A program made the position numbers and the translations under genes. From Streptomyces olivoverticillatus (lineage in GTDB: Bacteria; Actinomycetota; Actinomycetes; Streptomycetales; Streptomycetaceae): a DNA stretch of 64,000 bases. Positions 34,623-43,169 of the stretch are shown here, piece after piece. Position 1 is the first letter of the stretch. Every line of letters starts with the position of its first letter. The stretch spans positions 1,086,791 through 1,150,790 of the forward strand of contig NZ_JACHJH010000002.1 in the NCBI RefSeq assembly GCF_014203555.1. Reading direction: 5' to 3'. The notes beneath the pieces were generated by a model. The model ran no database searches. It worked only from the letters and a program-made list of their open reading frames with translations, and had not been told where the DNA came from.

Positions 34623-36268
34623 GCACGCGCACCACCGCCCTGCACGCCACGGCCCACCAACTGGCCGCCACCGGCGCGAGCGAGCACCGCACCCTGATCA
34701 TCAGCCTGTTCTCGGTCTTCGTCGCCGCCACCCTCGGCATCACCGTCTGGGCGGGCCGCCAGACCAAGGACGCCACCGACTTCTACGCGGGCGGCCGTTC
34801 CTTCACCGGCTTCCAGAACGGCCTGGCCATCTCCGGCGACTACATGTCCGCCGCGTCCTTCCTCGGCATCGCCGGAGCCATCTCGCTCTACGGCTACGAC
34901 GGCTTCCTCTACTCCATCGGCTTCCTCGTCGCCTGGCTGGTCGCCCTGCTGCTCGTCGCCGAGCCGCTGCGCAACTCCGGCCGCTTCACCATGGCCGACG
35001 TGCTGGCCCACCGCCTGCGGCAGCGGCCCGTGCGCACCGCCGCCGGCACCTCCACCATCGTCGTCTCGATCTTCTACCTGCTCGCCCAGATGGTCGGCGC
35101 CGGCGCCCTGGTGGCCCTGCTGCTCGGCGCCACCGGCGAGGGATCGCGGCGCTGGATCATCGGCCTGGTCGGCCTGGTGATGGTGCTCTACGTGACGATC
35201 GGCGGCATGAAGGGCACCACCTGGGTGCAGATCGTCAAGGCCGTCCTGCTCATCGCGGGCACCCTGCTGATCACCATCCTGGTGCTCAACAAGTTCGACT
35301 GGAACCTCTCCACCCTCCTCGGCCGCGCCGCCGAAAGCAGCGGCAAGGGCAAGGCCTTCCTGGAACCGGGGCTGCAGTACGGCAAGGACGGCACGTCCAA
35401 GCTCAACTTTGTCTCCCTCGGCCTCGCGCTCGTCCTCGGCACGGCCGGGCTGCCGCACATCCTGATCCGCTTCTACACCGTGCCCACCGCCCGCGCCGCC
35501 CGGAAGTCCGTGAACTGGGCGATCGGCATCATCGGCGCCTTCTACCTGATGACCATCGCGCTGGGCTTCGGGGCCGCAGCCCTGGTCGGGCCCAAGGCGA
35601 TCACCGCCTCGAACGAGTCGGGCAACACCGCGGCCCCGCTGCTGGCCCAGGAGGTCGGCGGCGGCGCCGGCTCCACCGGCGGTGCGGTGCTGCTCGCCGT
35701 GATCTCCGCGGTCGCCTTCGCCACCATCCTCGCGGTGGTCGCGGGCCTCACCCTCGCCTCCTCCGCCTCCTTCGCCCACGACCTGTGGGCCAACGTCATC
35801 CGCAAGGGGAAGACGAACGAGAAGGAAGAGATCCTCACCGCCAAGGTCGCCGCCGTCGTCATCGGCGCGGTCTCCATCGTGCTCGGCATCTACGCGCACA
35901 AGCTGAACGCCGCCGCGCTCGTCGCGCTCGCCTTCGCCGTGGCGGCCTCCGCCAACCTCCCGACGATCCTCTACAGCCTCTTCTGGAAGCGCTTCACCAC
36001 CCGGGGCGCGCTGTGGTCGATCTACGGCGGACTGGTCTCCTCCGTCACCCTGGTGATCCTCTCCCCGGTGGTCTCCGGCAACCCCAAGGCCCTCTTCCCG
36101 GGCATGAGCTTCGACTACTTCCCGCTCGGCAACCCCGGCCTGGTCTCCATCCCGCTGGGCTTCGCCCTCGGCTGGCTGGGCTCGCTGCTCTCGCAGCCGG
36201 CCCCGGACCAGCGCCAGAAGTACGCCGAGCTCGAGGTCCGCTCCCTTACGGGCTACGGCGCCCACTAG
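34619..36268 (+). CDS. actP: Cation/acetate symporter, SSS family (ActP-like)
   Basis: 549 residues, about 13 helices. The SSS signature region includes DFYAGGRSFTGFQNGLAISGDYMSAASFLG near the N-terminus, and the Na+ site region GTAGLPHILIRFYTV follows later. Pairing with DUF485 points to acetate, propionate or a similar short monocarboxylate. It overlaps the DUF485 gene by 4 bp. There is a soluble loop after helix 10 (KGKTNEKEEIL). Confidence 0.92.
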   Translation: MSTRTTALHATAHQLAATGASEHRTLIISLFSVFVAATLGITVWAGRQTKDATDFYAGGRSFTGFQNGLAISGDYMSAASFLGIAGAISLYGYDGFLYSIGFLVAWLVALLLVAEPLRNSGRFTMADVLAHRLRQRPVRTAAGTSTIVVSIFYLLAQMVGAGALVALLLGATGEGSRRWIIGLVGLVMVLYVTIGGMKGTTWVQIVKAVLLIAGTLLITILVLNKFDWNLSTLLGRAAESSGKGKAFLEPGLQYGKDGTSKLNFVSLGLALVLGTAGLPHILIRFYTVPTARAARKSVNWAIGIIGAFYLMTIALGFGAAALVGPKAITASNESGNTAAPLLAQEVGGGAGSTGGAVLLAVISAVAFATILAVVAGLTLASSASFAHDLWANVIRKGKTNEKEEILTAKVAAVVIGAVSIVLGIYAHKLNAAALVALAFAVAASANLPTILYSLFWKRFTTRGALWSIYGGLVSSVTLVILSPVVSGNPKALFPGMSFDYFPLGNPGLVSIPLGFALGWLGSLLSQPAPDQRQKYAELEVRSLTGYGAH

Positions 36269-36281
36269 CCCCCCACGCCGC

Positions 36282-36316
36282 CCTACGGGCTTCGACCAAG
36301 TGGGGAAGCCCGTAGG
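36282..36316 (+). terminator. Terminator hairpin between actP and moaA
   Basis: Perfect arms CCTACGGGCTTC (36282-36293) and GAAGCCCGTAGG (36305-36316) with an 11-base loop, 13 bp after the actP stop. A TACGCT -10-like sequence just after it may start moaA transcription. Confidence 0.7.
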
Positions 36317-36368
36317 GATCGCGTACGCTGCGGACATCGAACGAACGTTTCCGCGGGAGGGGCCGCAC

Positions 36369-37358
36369 GTGCTGATCGACACCTACGGCCGCACCGCCAC
36401 GGACCTGCGCGTCTCCCTCACCGACCGCTGCAACCTGCGCTGCACCTACTGCATGCCCGAAGAGGGCCTGTCCTGGCTCGCCAAGCCGGACCTGCTCACC
36501 GACGACGAGATCGTCCGCCTGGTCCGCATAGCCGTCACCGACCTCGGCGTCACCGAGGTCCGCTTCACCGGCGGCGAGCCCCTGCTGCGCCCCGGCCTCG
36601 TCTCCATCGTCGAGCGCTGCGCCGCCCTCGCCCCGCGCCCCCGGCTGTCGCTGACCACCAACGGCATCGGCCTGGCCCGCACCGCACAGGCGCTGGCGGA
36701 CGCCGGGCTGGACCGGGTCAACGTCTCCCTCGACACCCTGCGCCCCGACGTCTTCGCGGACCTGACGCGCCGCAAGCGCCACCAGGACGTCCTCGACGGC
36801 CTCGCCGCCGCTCACGCCGCCGGACTCACCCCGGTCAAGGTCAACGCGGTCCTGATGCCCGGCCGCAACGACGACGAGGCCCCGGACCTGCTGGCCTGGG
36901 CCGTCGAGAACGGCTACGAGCTGCGCTTCATCGAGCAGATGCCGCTCGACGCCCAGCACGGCTGGCGGCGCGAGGGCATGATCACCGCCGAGGCGATCCT
37001 GGCGAGCCTGCGCACCCGCTTCACCCTCACCCCCGAAGCCGGGGACGAGCGCGGCTCCGCCCCCGCCGAGCGCTGGCTCGTCGACGGCGGCCCCGCCCGG
37101 GTCGGCGTGATCGCCTCCGTCACCCGCCCGTTCTGCGCCGCCTGCGACCGCACCCGGCTGACCGCCGACGGACAGGTGCGCACCTGCCTCTTCGCCACCG
37201 AGGAGTCGGACCTGCGCGGCGCGCTGCGCTCGGGAGCGGCGGACCAGGAGATCGCGGCGGCGTGGCGGACGGCGATGCGGGGCAAGAAGGCCGGCTCGGG
37301 CCTCGACGACCCGGCGTTCCTCCAGCCCGCGCGCCCGATGTCGGCGATCGGGGGCTGA
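36369..37358 (+). CDS. moaA: GTP 3',8-cyclase MoaA
   Basis: 329 residues from GTG 36369 (GGGAGGGG about 7 bp upstream). The N-terminal radical-SAM cluster is CNLRCTYC with the preceding LTDRCN. The GGEP motif is FTGGEPLLRP, and the C-terminal second 4Fe-4S cluster uses CAACDRTRLTADGQVRTC. The conserved C-terminal Gly-Gly (AIGG) needed for catalysis is present. It makes (8S)-3',8-cyclo-GTP in molybdopterin synthesis. No other moa gene is adjacent. Confidence 0.95.
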   Translation: MLIDTYGRTATDLRVSLTDRCNLRCTYCMPEEGLSWLAKPDLLTDDEIVRLVRIAVTDLGVTEVRFTGGEPLLRPGLVSIVERCAALAPRPRLSLTTNGIGLARTAQALADAGLDRVNVSLDTLRPDVFADLTRRKRHQDVLDGLAAAHAAGLTPVKVNAVLMPGRNDDEAPDLLAWAVENGYELRFIEQMPLDAQHGWRREGMITAEAILASLRTRFTLTPEAGDERGSAPAERWLVDGGPARVGVIASVTRPFCAACDRTRLTADGQVRTCLFATEESDLRGALRSGAADQEIAAAWRTAMRGKKAGSGLDDPAFLQPARPMSAIGG

Positions 37359-37371
37359 CGGCCGGCGGTCG

Positions 37372-37590
37372 TCAGGCCGACGCCTCCCACTCCTCGAGCG
37401 TCACCACGTCCTTCAGGAATCCGCGCAGGGCAAGGAAGTTGGACAGGTGCTCACGGTGTTCGTCGCAGGCGAGCCACGTCTTGCGGCGCTCGGGGGTGTG
37501 CAGCTTCGGGTTGTTCCATGCCAGCACCCACACCGCTGCGGCACGGCAGCCCTTGGCGGAGCAGATCACGGCGTTCTCGGGGGAGTTCAC
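37372..37590 (-). CDS. Small Cys-containing hypothetical protein
   Basis: 72 residues, conserved by recollection in Streptomyces near moaA. Cysteines and histidines (ICSAKGCRAAA, then WLACDEHREHLSNFL) suggest a small metal- or zinc-binding fold, spacing C-x4-C ... C-x2-H-x2-H. No membrane segment. ATG 37590 is the only good start. It converges with moaA, 13 bp apart. Confidence 0.75.
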   Translation of the reverse strand: MNSPENAVICSAKGCRAAAVWVLAWNNPKLHTPERRKTWLACDEHREHLSNFLALRGFLKDVVTLEEWEASA

Positions 37591-37804
37591 ACCCCGACTC
37601 TACGGAACCGGCTGCAGACACGGCGACGCCGGGCAGCCACGGGGGGAGCCGCCCGGCGTCGGTCTGTCGCTCCGACGGGGGATGCGGAGCGCCTACGAAG
37701 TATGTCACGGGGGGCCCGGCGCGGGGCACCGAACCACATGATTGATCTGAGGTTTTCTTGAGCTTGTCACACCGCTCAGCGAACGGCCCCCCGGAAGCGG
37801 AGGA

Positions 37805-38179
37805 TCAGTCGTCCTCGCGCTCCTGATCGCGGCGGGCGGACCGGCCCGCTTCCGGGACGGATTCCGCCGCCGGCCCCGCGGGGCCCGGTGTCAGCACCGG
37901 CCGGGTGGGCGCCGGCACGAACGTACCGGGCAGTGAAGGGGCGTTCTCCCGGCCCGCGTTGGCGATCACGACCGCCACATACGGCAGCAGCGCGCCCAGG
38001 ACCAGCGTGCCCATCGCCACGTAACGCTCGATGTTCCACAGCACCACGGTCAGCACCACGGAGACGGTCCGGATCGACATCGAGATCACATACCGCCGCT
38101 GCCGGCCGCGCACGTCTTCCGCGAGTCCCTGGCGGGCCCCGGTGATCCGGAAGACCTCGGTACCGCCCAGCTTCCGCAT
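37805..38179 (-). CDS. DUF3099 membrane protein
   Basis: 124 residues. DUF3099 begins with a short cytoplasmic part (EVFRITGARQGLAEDVRGRQRRYVISM) followed by two helices (about 34-50 and 56-74). The C-terminus is Pro/Ala-rich and charged (SARRDQEREDD). It is widespread in actinobacteria and of unknown role. The gene is monocistronic between the small Cys protein and tyrS. Confidence 0.88.
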   Translation of the reverse strand: MRKLGGTEVFRITGARQGLAEDVRGRQRRYVISMSIRTVSVVLTVVLWNIERYVAMGTLVLGALLPYVAVVIANAGRENAPSLPGTFVPAPTRPVLTPGPAGPAAESVPEAGRSARRDQEREDD

Positions 38180-38346
38180 CGCGTTCCACCACCCGACTGC
38201 CGCGCCGTCGCCCTTCGGGCCGCTACGTATTCCACGTTACGCCGCGGCCCCTGCCGCGACGAGACCGGGTCCGCCGTCGGCTGGGCCCCCGGCAGGCGCC
38301 CGACGTGCGCAGACGGCGTACGTCCGGGTCCGCCATGCGCCATAGA

Positions 38347-38377
38347 GGGGGCGGCCCCGCAAGCGCGGAGCCGCCCC
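38347..38377 (-). terminator. Terminator hairpin of tyrS
   Basis: GGGGCGGC (38347-38354) pairs with GCCGCCCC (38370-38377), with an inner CCGC/GCGG stem. It lies 14 bp beyond the tyrS stop. Confidence 0.75.
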
Positions 38378-38391
38378 GGGGAGCGGCGGTC

Positions 38392-39795
38392 CTACAGGCC
38401 GCGCAGCTCCGCGATCTTCCGGCCGGCCTTGAGATAGACGCCCGACACCGCACGGCCGCCGACGATCTCCCGGGCCACCTCGCCCAGCGGGCGGATCGCC
38501 TCGGCCTCGGCCAGCACCACGGCCTCCTGGCCGCCGTCGGCCTCGATGACCAGGCGCAGCCCGTTCTGCTTGGCCACCCGGCGGGCCGCCGAGGCGCTCG
38601 GCTGGAAGCCCAGCACCTTGCTGAGCACCGCCGTGGCAGGCTCCGCACCGTGCTCGGCGAGCTCCACGACCGGCGTCTCGACGTCGGTGAACTTCTTCTG
38701 CGAGAACTGCGCCACGAAGCCCGCGCGCGCCGCCATCGCCGCCTCGACGCCGTACAGCGCGGCCACGACCTCGCCCGCGAGGACCTTCTTGAGGTCCATC
38801 GGGTGCAGCGACTTCTCCTCGATGCGGGACAGGGCGAGCGCGACCTCCGCGTCCGTCCACTCCGTCCACGCCTTGAGGTACGGCTCCATCAGCCGGTCCG
38901 GCACCGACATGATCTTGCCGAAGACATCGTCGGCGGGCGCCGAGAGCCCCACGTAGTTGCCCTTGGACTTGGACATCTTCGCGCCGGTGCCGTCCGTGCC
39001 CTCGATCAGCGGCATGGTGACGACCAGCTGCGGCTTCTGCCCGTGCACCTCCATCAGCTTGCGGCCCATCTGCAGGTTGAGCAGCTGGTCGGCGCCGCCG
39101 AGCTCCACGTCGCAGTCGAGCGCCACGGAGTCCAGCGCCTGGGCGATGGGGTAGAGCAGCTCCGTCATCGTCAGGCCGGAGCCCGCGGCGAGGCGGTTGC
39201 GGAAGTCCTCGCGCTGCAGCAGCTGCGAGACCGGCACCTGGGCCAGCAGGCCCAGCAGCCTGGGGAAGGTGTACGGCGCCAGCCACTCGCTGTTCTGCCG
39301 GAAGCGCACCTTCTCGAAGTCGAAGAACGGCCGCACCTGCTCGCGGTAGCCCGCCAGGTTCGCGGCAATGTCCTCGTCCGTCAGCGGCGGGCGCTCCGCC
39401 GTACGGCCCGTCGGGTCGCCGATCTTGGCGGTGAAGTCACCGATGATCAGGGTGACGTCGTGGCCCATGCGCTGGAAGCGGCTGAGGATGATCACCGGCA
39501 CGGCGTGTCCGAGGTGCACGTCGGCGGCGGTCGGGTCGATCCCCAGCTTGATGTGCAGGCCCTTGCCCTCGGCCCGGCGCGCCTCGATCCGCTCGGCCAG
39601 CTTCGCGATGCCGGGCAGCACCTCGACCGCCCGGCCCGCGATCAGCTCGGCCTGCTCCTTCGCCGGCAGGTCCGACAGGTCCAGATAGCGCCTCGCCTTC
39701 GTCTCCGTGAGCAGCTGCTCCACGGTCGATTCGGTGGAGAGGTCCTGCGCCAGCAGGGCGCTGGCGCGCGCGACGGAGTCGCCGAGGCGTGTCAT
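38392..39795 (-). CDS. tyrS: Tyrosine-tRNA ligase
   Basis: 467 residues from ATG 39795 (AGGAA 7 bp upstream). Class I motifs are present: HLGH at about residues 94-97 (HIGH equivalent) and KMSKSKGN at about 265. The C-terminal S4-like RNA-binding domain shows PSASAARRVAKQNGLRL and GVYLKAGRKIAELRGL. The N-terminus (ESTVEQLLTETKARRYLDLSDL) resembles the TyrZ-type subgroup rather than the E. coli TyrS. No T-box leader is evident. It charges tRNA-Tyr in translation. Confidence 0.92.
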   Translation of the reverse strand: MTRLGDSVARASALLAQDLSTESTVEQLLTETKARRYLDLSDLPAKEQAELIAGRAVEVLPGIAKLAERIEARRAEGKGLHIKLGIDPTAADVHLGHAVPVIILSRFQRMGHDVTLIIGDFTAKIGDPTGRTAERPPLTDEDIAANLAGYREQVRPFFDFEKVRFRQNSEWLAPYTFPRLLGLLAQVPVSQLLQREDFRNRLAAGSGLTMTELLYPIAQALDSVALDCDVELGGADQLLNLQMGRKLMEVHGQKPQLVVTMPLIEGTDGTGAKMSKSKGNYVGLSAPADDVFGKIMSVPDRLMEPYLKAWTEWTDAEVALALSRIEEKSLHPMDLKKVLAGEVVAALYGVEAAMAARAGFVAQFSQKKFTDVETPVVELAEHGAEPATAVLSKVLGFQPSASAARRVAKQNGLRLVIEADGGQEAVVLAEAEAIRPLGEVAREIVGGRAVSGVYLKAGRKIAELRGL

Positions 39796-39861
39796 CGTGG
39801 CGTTCCTGTAGGTGGTTGTCGGACAAAGGACAGGCCAGAGTCTATTTCCTCCGCAGAGCGG

Positions 39862-41265
39862 TCATACGCCCTTGCTCACCGAACTCATGTTGAAGTCCGG
39901 GATGCGCAGGGCGGGCATGGCCGCCCGGGTGAAGTAGTCGCCCCACTCGCGCGGCAGCGTCGGCTCGGTGCGGCCCGCCTCGGTGGCCCGGGAGAGCAGG
40001 TCCACCGGCGACTCGTTGAAGCGGAAGTTGTTCACCTCGCCGACGACCTCGCCCTTCTCCACCAGGTAGACGCCGTCCCGGGTCAGCCCGGTCAGCAGCA
40101 GCGACGCCGGGTCCACCTCGCGGATGTACCAGAGGCAGGTCAGCAGCAGGGCCGGCCCCTCGTGGCCGCTGGCGGCGACCATCTCCGCGAGCGAGCGGGT
40201 GCCGCCCGCGTCCAGGATCAGGTTGTCGGCGTACGGGGTGAGCGGCAGGCCCGTGAGCTGTGCGGTGTGGCGCGTGGTGAGCAGGTGCTCCAGCACGCCG
40301 TCGCGGATCCACTCCGTGGGCGCGAGCGGCAGGCCGTTGTCGAAGACCGACGCGTCGTCGCCGGAGCTGCCCGTGAGCACGAAGGGCGCGCACTCCAGGC
40401 CCGGCTCGTACGGGTCGCTGCGCAGGGTCAGCGGCAGCTGCCCCAGCTTCTCGCCGACCCGGGTGCCGCCGCCGGGCTTGGAGAAGACCGTGCGGCCCTC
40501 GGCGGCGTCCCGCGCGGTGGACGACCACTGCTGGTAGACGAGGAGGTCGGCGACGGCGGTCGGCGGCAACAGCGTCTCGTACCGCCCGGCGGGCAGCTCG
40601 ATCCTGCGCTCCGCCCAGGCCAGCCGCTCGGCCAGCTCGGCGTCCATCGCCCGCGGGTCGACGTCGGCGAAGTCCCGGGTGGCGCGCCCGGCCCAGGCGG
40701 AGCGGGAGCGGTCGGGGGACTTGGCGTTGAGCTCCAGGGTGCCGGTGGGCTGGTCGTGGCGCAGCCGCAGCCCGGTGGAGGTGCCCAGGTAGCTGGAGAC
40801 GAGCTCGTGGTGGGCGAAGCCGTACAGCTCCCGCTGCCGGGAGCGGGCGTGCGCGAAGGCCTCGCCGAGCGCCGGTGCGAAGGCGTCGAAGACGGCCGGG
40901 GAGGTCTCGGCGGGCGCACCGTCGAAGTCGCGGGAGTGAGGGACGCCCGTCACCAGCGGCTGGGCGTCCTCGGCGGGCCCCGCCTCGCGCGCGGCGGCCT
41001 CGGCGGCCCGCACCAGCGGCTCCAGATCCTCGCTCGTCACCGCCGAGCGCGAGACCACGCCCGAGGCGGTGCCCTCGCCGCCGTCGACCGTCGCGACGAC
41101 GGTGACGGTCCGGCCGCGGGTGACACCGTTGGTGGTGAGCGCGTTGGCGGCCCAGCGCAGATTGGCGGTCGACCGCTCCTCGGCGATGACGACGCACCCG
41201 TCGGCGCGCGACAACTCCAGGGCACGCTCGACGATTTCATGCGGCTTGTGCTGGCGAGGACTCAT
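39862..41265 (-). CDS. pmbA: TldE/PmbA family metallopeptidase subunit
   Basis: 467 residues of the TldD/PmbA superfamily. As in TldE generally, the HExxxH zinc site is missing; the matching region reads TAVADLLVYQQWSS. Conserved segments are VSSYLGTSTGLRLRH, DNLILDAGGTRSLAEMV and GVYLVEKGEVVGEVNNFRFNESP. TldE pairs with TldD to form a protease that degrades unfolded or modified peptides and matures some RiPPs. ATG 41265 lies inside the last copy of an 86-bp tandem repeat and overlaps the stop of the second micro-ORF. Confidence 0.93.
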   Translation of the reverse strand: MSPRQHKPHEIVERALELSRADGCVVIAEERSTANLRWAANALTTNGVTRGRTVTVVATVDGGEGTASGVVSRSAVTSEDLEPLVRAAEAAAREAGPAEDAQPLVTGVPHSRDFDGAPAETSPAVFDAFAPALGEAFAHARSRQRELYGFAHHELVSSYLGTSTGLRLRHDQPTGTLELNAKSPDRSRSAWAGRATRDFADVDPRAMDAELAERLAWAERRIELPAGRYETLLPPTAVADLLVYQQWSSTARDAAEGRTVFSKPGGGTRVGEKLGQLPLTLRSDPYEPGLECAPFVLTGSSGDDASVFDNGLPLAPTEWIRDGVLEHLLTTRHTAQLTGLPLTPYADNLILDAGGTRSLAEMVAASGHEGPALLLTCLWYIREVDPASLLLTGLTRDGVYLVEKGEVVGEVNNFRFNESPVDLLSRATEAGRTEPTLPREWGDYFTRAAMPALRIPDFNMSSVSKGV

Positions 41266-41351
41266 CGGCCGGCCTCCTGCGTCGTGTTCAAACTGTGCTT
41301 TCCCGGGGTGCGCCCCCCGGACCCCCGGCCGGGTGCGTGCGTGCCGCTCAT
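41262..41351 (-). CDS. Micro-ORF 2 in the tldD-tldE chain (29 codons)
   Basis: Starts MSGTHAPGRG and ends LNTTQEAGR. Its ATG overlaps the stop of micro-ORF 1 and its TGA overlaps the tldE ATG. AGGAGG lies just upstream of the start, inside the end of the previous ORF. The peptide is basic and Gly/Thr-rich, and its last nine residues equal the TldD C-terminus. Whether the peptide is made or useful is unknown. It differs from micro-ORF 1 only by two synonymous changes. Confidence 0.5.
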   Translation of the reverse strand: MSGTHAPGRGSGGRTPGKHSLNTTQEAGR

Positions 41352-41437
41352 CGGCCGGCCTCCTGCGTCGTGTTCAAACTGTGCTTGCCCGGGGTGCGCC
41401 CCCCGGACCCCCGGCCGGGTGCGTGCGTACCGCTCAT
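41348..41437 (-). CDS. Micro-ORF 1 in the tldD-tldE chain (29 codons)
   Basis: Begins at an ATG that overlaps the tldD stop codon (ATGA) and ends in an ATGA that starts micro-ORF 2. The product is the same 29-residue peptide as micro-ORF 2. The chain keeps ribosomes moving from tldD to tldE across the duplicated DNA. A plain spacer is the null explanation. Confidence 0.5.
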   Translation of the reverse strand: MSGTHAPGRGSGGRTPGKHSLNTTQEAGR

Positions 41438-42957
41438 CGGCCGGCCTCCTGCGTCGTGTTCAAGATGTTCACGTTGGTGAAAAGCGCCGAAGGGCAGCCG
41501 TGGGAGACCGCCGCGACCTGGCCCGGCTGGGCCTTACCGCAGTTGAAGGCGCCGCCCAGGACGTAGGTCTGCGGGCCGCCCACCGCCGTCATGGAGCCCC
41601 AGAAGTCGGTGGTCGTCGCCTGGTAGGCGACGTCGCGCAGCTGGCCGGCCAGCCGCCCGTTCTCGATGCGGAAGAACCGCTGAGCCGTAAATTGAAAATT
41701 GTATCGCTGCATGTCGATGGACCACGAGCGGTCCCCGACCACGTAAATCCCCTTCTCCACACCGGAGATGAGCTCCTCGGTCGACGGACCCTCCGGCGCC
41801 GGGAGCAGCGAGACGTTCGCCATCCGCTGGAGGGGCACGTGCGCGGGCGAGTCGGCGAACGCGCACCCGTTGGACCGCCCGAGCCCAGTGAGCTTCGCGA
41901 TCCGCCGGTCCAGCTGGTAGCCCACCAGGACGCCGTCCTTGACCAGGTCCCAGGACTGGGCGGCCACGCCCTCGTCGTCGTAGCCGACGGTCGCCAGCCC
42001 GTGCTCGGCGGTACGGTCCCCAGTCACGTTCATGAGCTTGGAGCCATAGGCCAGCGTGCCCAGCAGGTCGGGGGTGGCGAAGGAGGTGCCCGCGTACGCG
42101 GCCTCGTAGCCCAGCGCCCGGTCCAGCTCGGTGGCGTGGCCGACCGACTCGTGGATGGTCAGCCACAGGTTGGAGGGGTCCACCACCAGGTCGTACGAGC
42201 CCGCCTCCACGCTGGGCGCGCTCATCTTCTCCGCCAGCAGCTCCGGCATCTCGGCCAGCTCCGCGTCCCAGTCCCAGCCGGTGCCCGTCAGGTACTCCCA
42301 GCCGCGCCCGGCGGGCGGGGCGAGGGTGCGCATCGAGTCGAAGCCGCCGGTCACCGGGTCCACCGCGACCGCCGTCAGCTGCGGGTGCAGCCGGATGCGC
42401 TGCTGCGTGGTGGTCGTGCCCGCCGAGTCCGCGTAGAACTTGTTCTCCTGCACGGTCAGCAGCGAGGCGTCGGCGTGCGCCACCGCGTCGGCCGCCAGCA
42501 GCCGTTCGCTCCAGTCGGTGAGCAGCCCGGTCTTGTCGGCATCGGGCACGTCGAAGGGGTTGACCTCGTAGGACGAGACCCAGGTGCGCTCCGCGTGCAC
42601 CGGCTCGTCCGCGAGCTCCACCCTCTCCTGGGAGCCGGCGGCCGCGATTACCTTCGCGGACAGCTTGGCCATCTGCACCGCCTGCGACGCCACCCGCGCC
42701 GCGGCGTCCATCGTCAGCTCCACCCCCGAGGCGAACCCCCAGGTCCCCCCGTGCACCACCCGCACCGCATACCCCAGCTCGGTGGTGTCCGACGACCCCG
42801 CCGGCCGCGCATCCCGCAACCGCCACGAGGCGCTGCGCACCCGCTCGAAGCGGAAGTCCGCGTGCTCGGCACCCAGCGCCCGGGCCCGGGCGAGGGCGGC
42901 GTCGGCGAGCGGGCGCAGGGGCAGCGCGAGGAATGACTGATCGATCTCATGCGACAC
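41434..42957 (-). CDS. tldD: TldD family zinc metallopeptidase
   Basis: 507 residues from GTG 42957 (GGGAG 9-10 bp upstream). The catalytic zinc motif HESVGH is in LTIHESVGHATELDR at about residue 260. Other TldD landmarks are GTSFATPDLLG, TVGYDDEGVAAQSWDLVKDGVL and SNGCAFADSP, plus the C-terminal GGPQTYVLGGAFNCGKAQPGQ. The TldD/TldE heterodimer threads and cleaves unstructured peptides. A run of rare codons covers RYNFQFTAQ (41692-41718). The 3' end lies in the tandem repeat. Confidence 0.95.
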   Translation of the reverse strand: MSHEIDQSFLALPLRPLADAALARARALGAEHADFRFERVRSASWRLRDARPAGSSDTTELGYAVRVVHGGTWGFASGVELTMDAAARVASQAVQMAKLSAKVIAAAGSQERVELADEPVHAERTWVSSYEVNPFDVPDADKTGLLTDWSERLLAADAVAHADASLLTVQENKFYADSAGTTTTQQRIRLHPQLTAVAVDPVTGGFDSMRTLAPPAGRGWEYLTGTGWDWDAELAEMPELLAEKMSAPSVEAGSYDLVVDPSNLWLTIHESVGHATELDRALGYEAAYAGTSFATPDLLGTLAYGSKLMNVTGDRTAEHGLATVGYDDEGVAAQSWDLVKDGVLVGYQLDRRIAKLTGLGRSNGCAFADSPAHVPLQRMANVSLLPAPEGPSTEELISGVEKGIYVVGDRSWSIDMQRYNFQFTAQRFFRIENGRLAGQLRDVAYQATTTDFWGSMTAVGGPQTYVLGGAFNCGKAQPGQVAAVSHGCPSALFTNVNILNTTQEAGR

Positions 42958-43169
42958 GGTCGACTTCTCCCTCTCGGTGTGTCCCCGCAGTGAATCACGC
43001 AGCCGGACCGGGGCGAGGGGCAAACGGCACTGCTTCTGTAGAGATCCAACAGAGCGCAACGGTCGCCCCTGTCGCAGGTCGATTGTCGCTTTGGCGACCA
43101 CTACCGCTACGTTCGGTGTATCCAGCACCACTCAGGCTTCGAAGCTGAACGAAACGGAAGGGTGATCCC

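Larger units (their letters stand above)
41261..41463. repeat. 86-bp tandem repeat at the tldD/tldE junction
   Basis: Two full 86-bp units (41261-41346 and 41347-41432) are followed by a 31-bp partial unit (41433-41463) that holds the 3' end of tldD. The two full units differ at only two positions. The unit includes the tldD terminal codons, the ATGA stop/start overlap, a GGAGG sequence and a GC-rich inverted-repeat-like stretch (CCCCGG...CCGGGG type) common in Streptomyces intergenic DNA. Confidence 0.92.

Noticed and set aside
39796..39861. T-box leader upstream of tyrS
   Set aside because: The gap to tldE is only 66 bp and lacks the T-box core, so there is no room for a T-box.
38305..42936. 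Very long open frame (1543 codons) on the plus strand across tyrS, tldE and tldD
   Set aside because: It is antisense to three well-supported genes and has the His/Arg/Gly/Pro-rich composition of a GC-skewed shadow frame.
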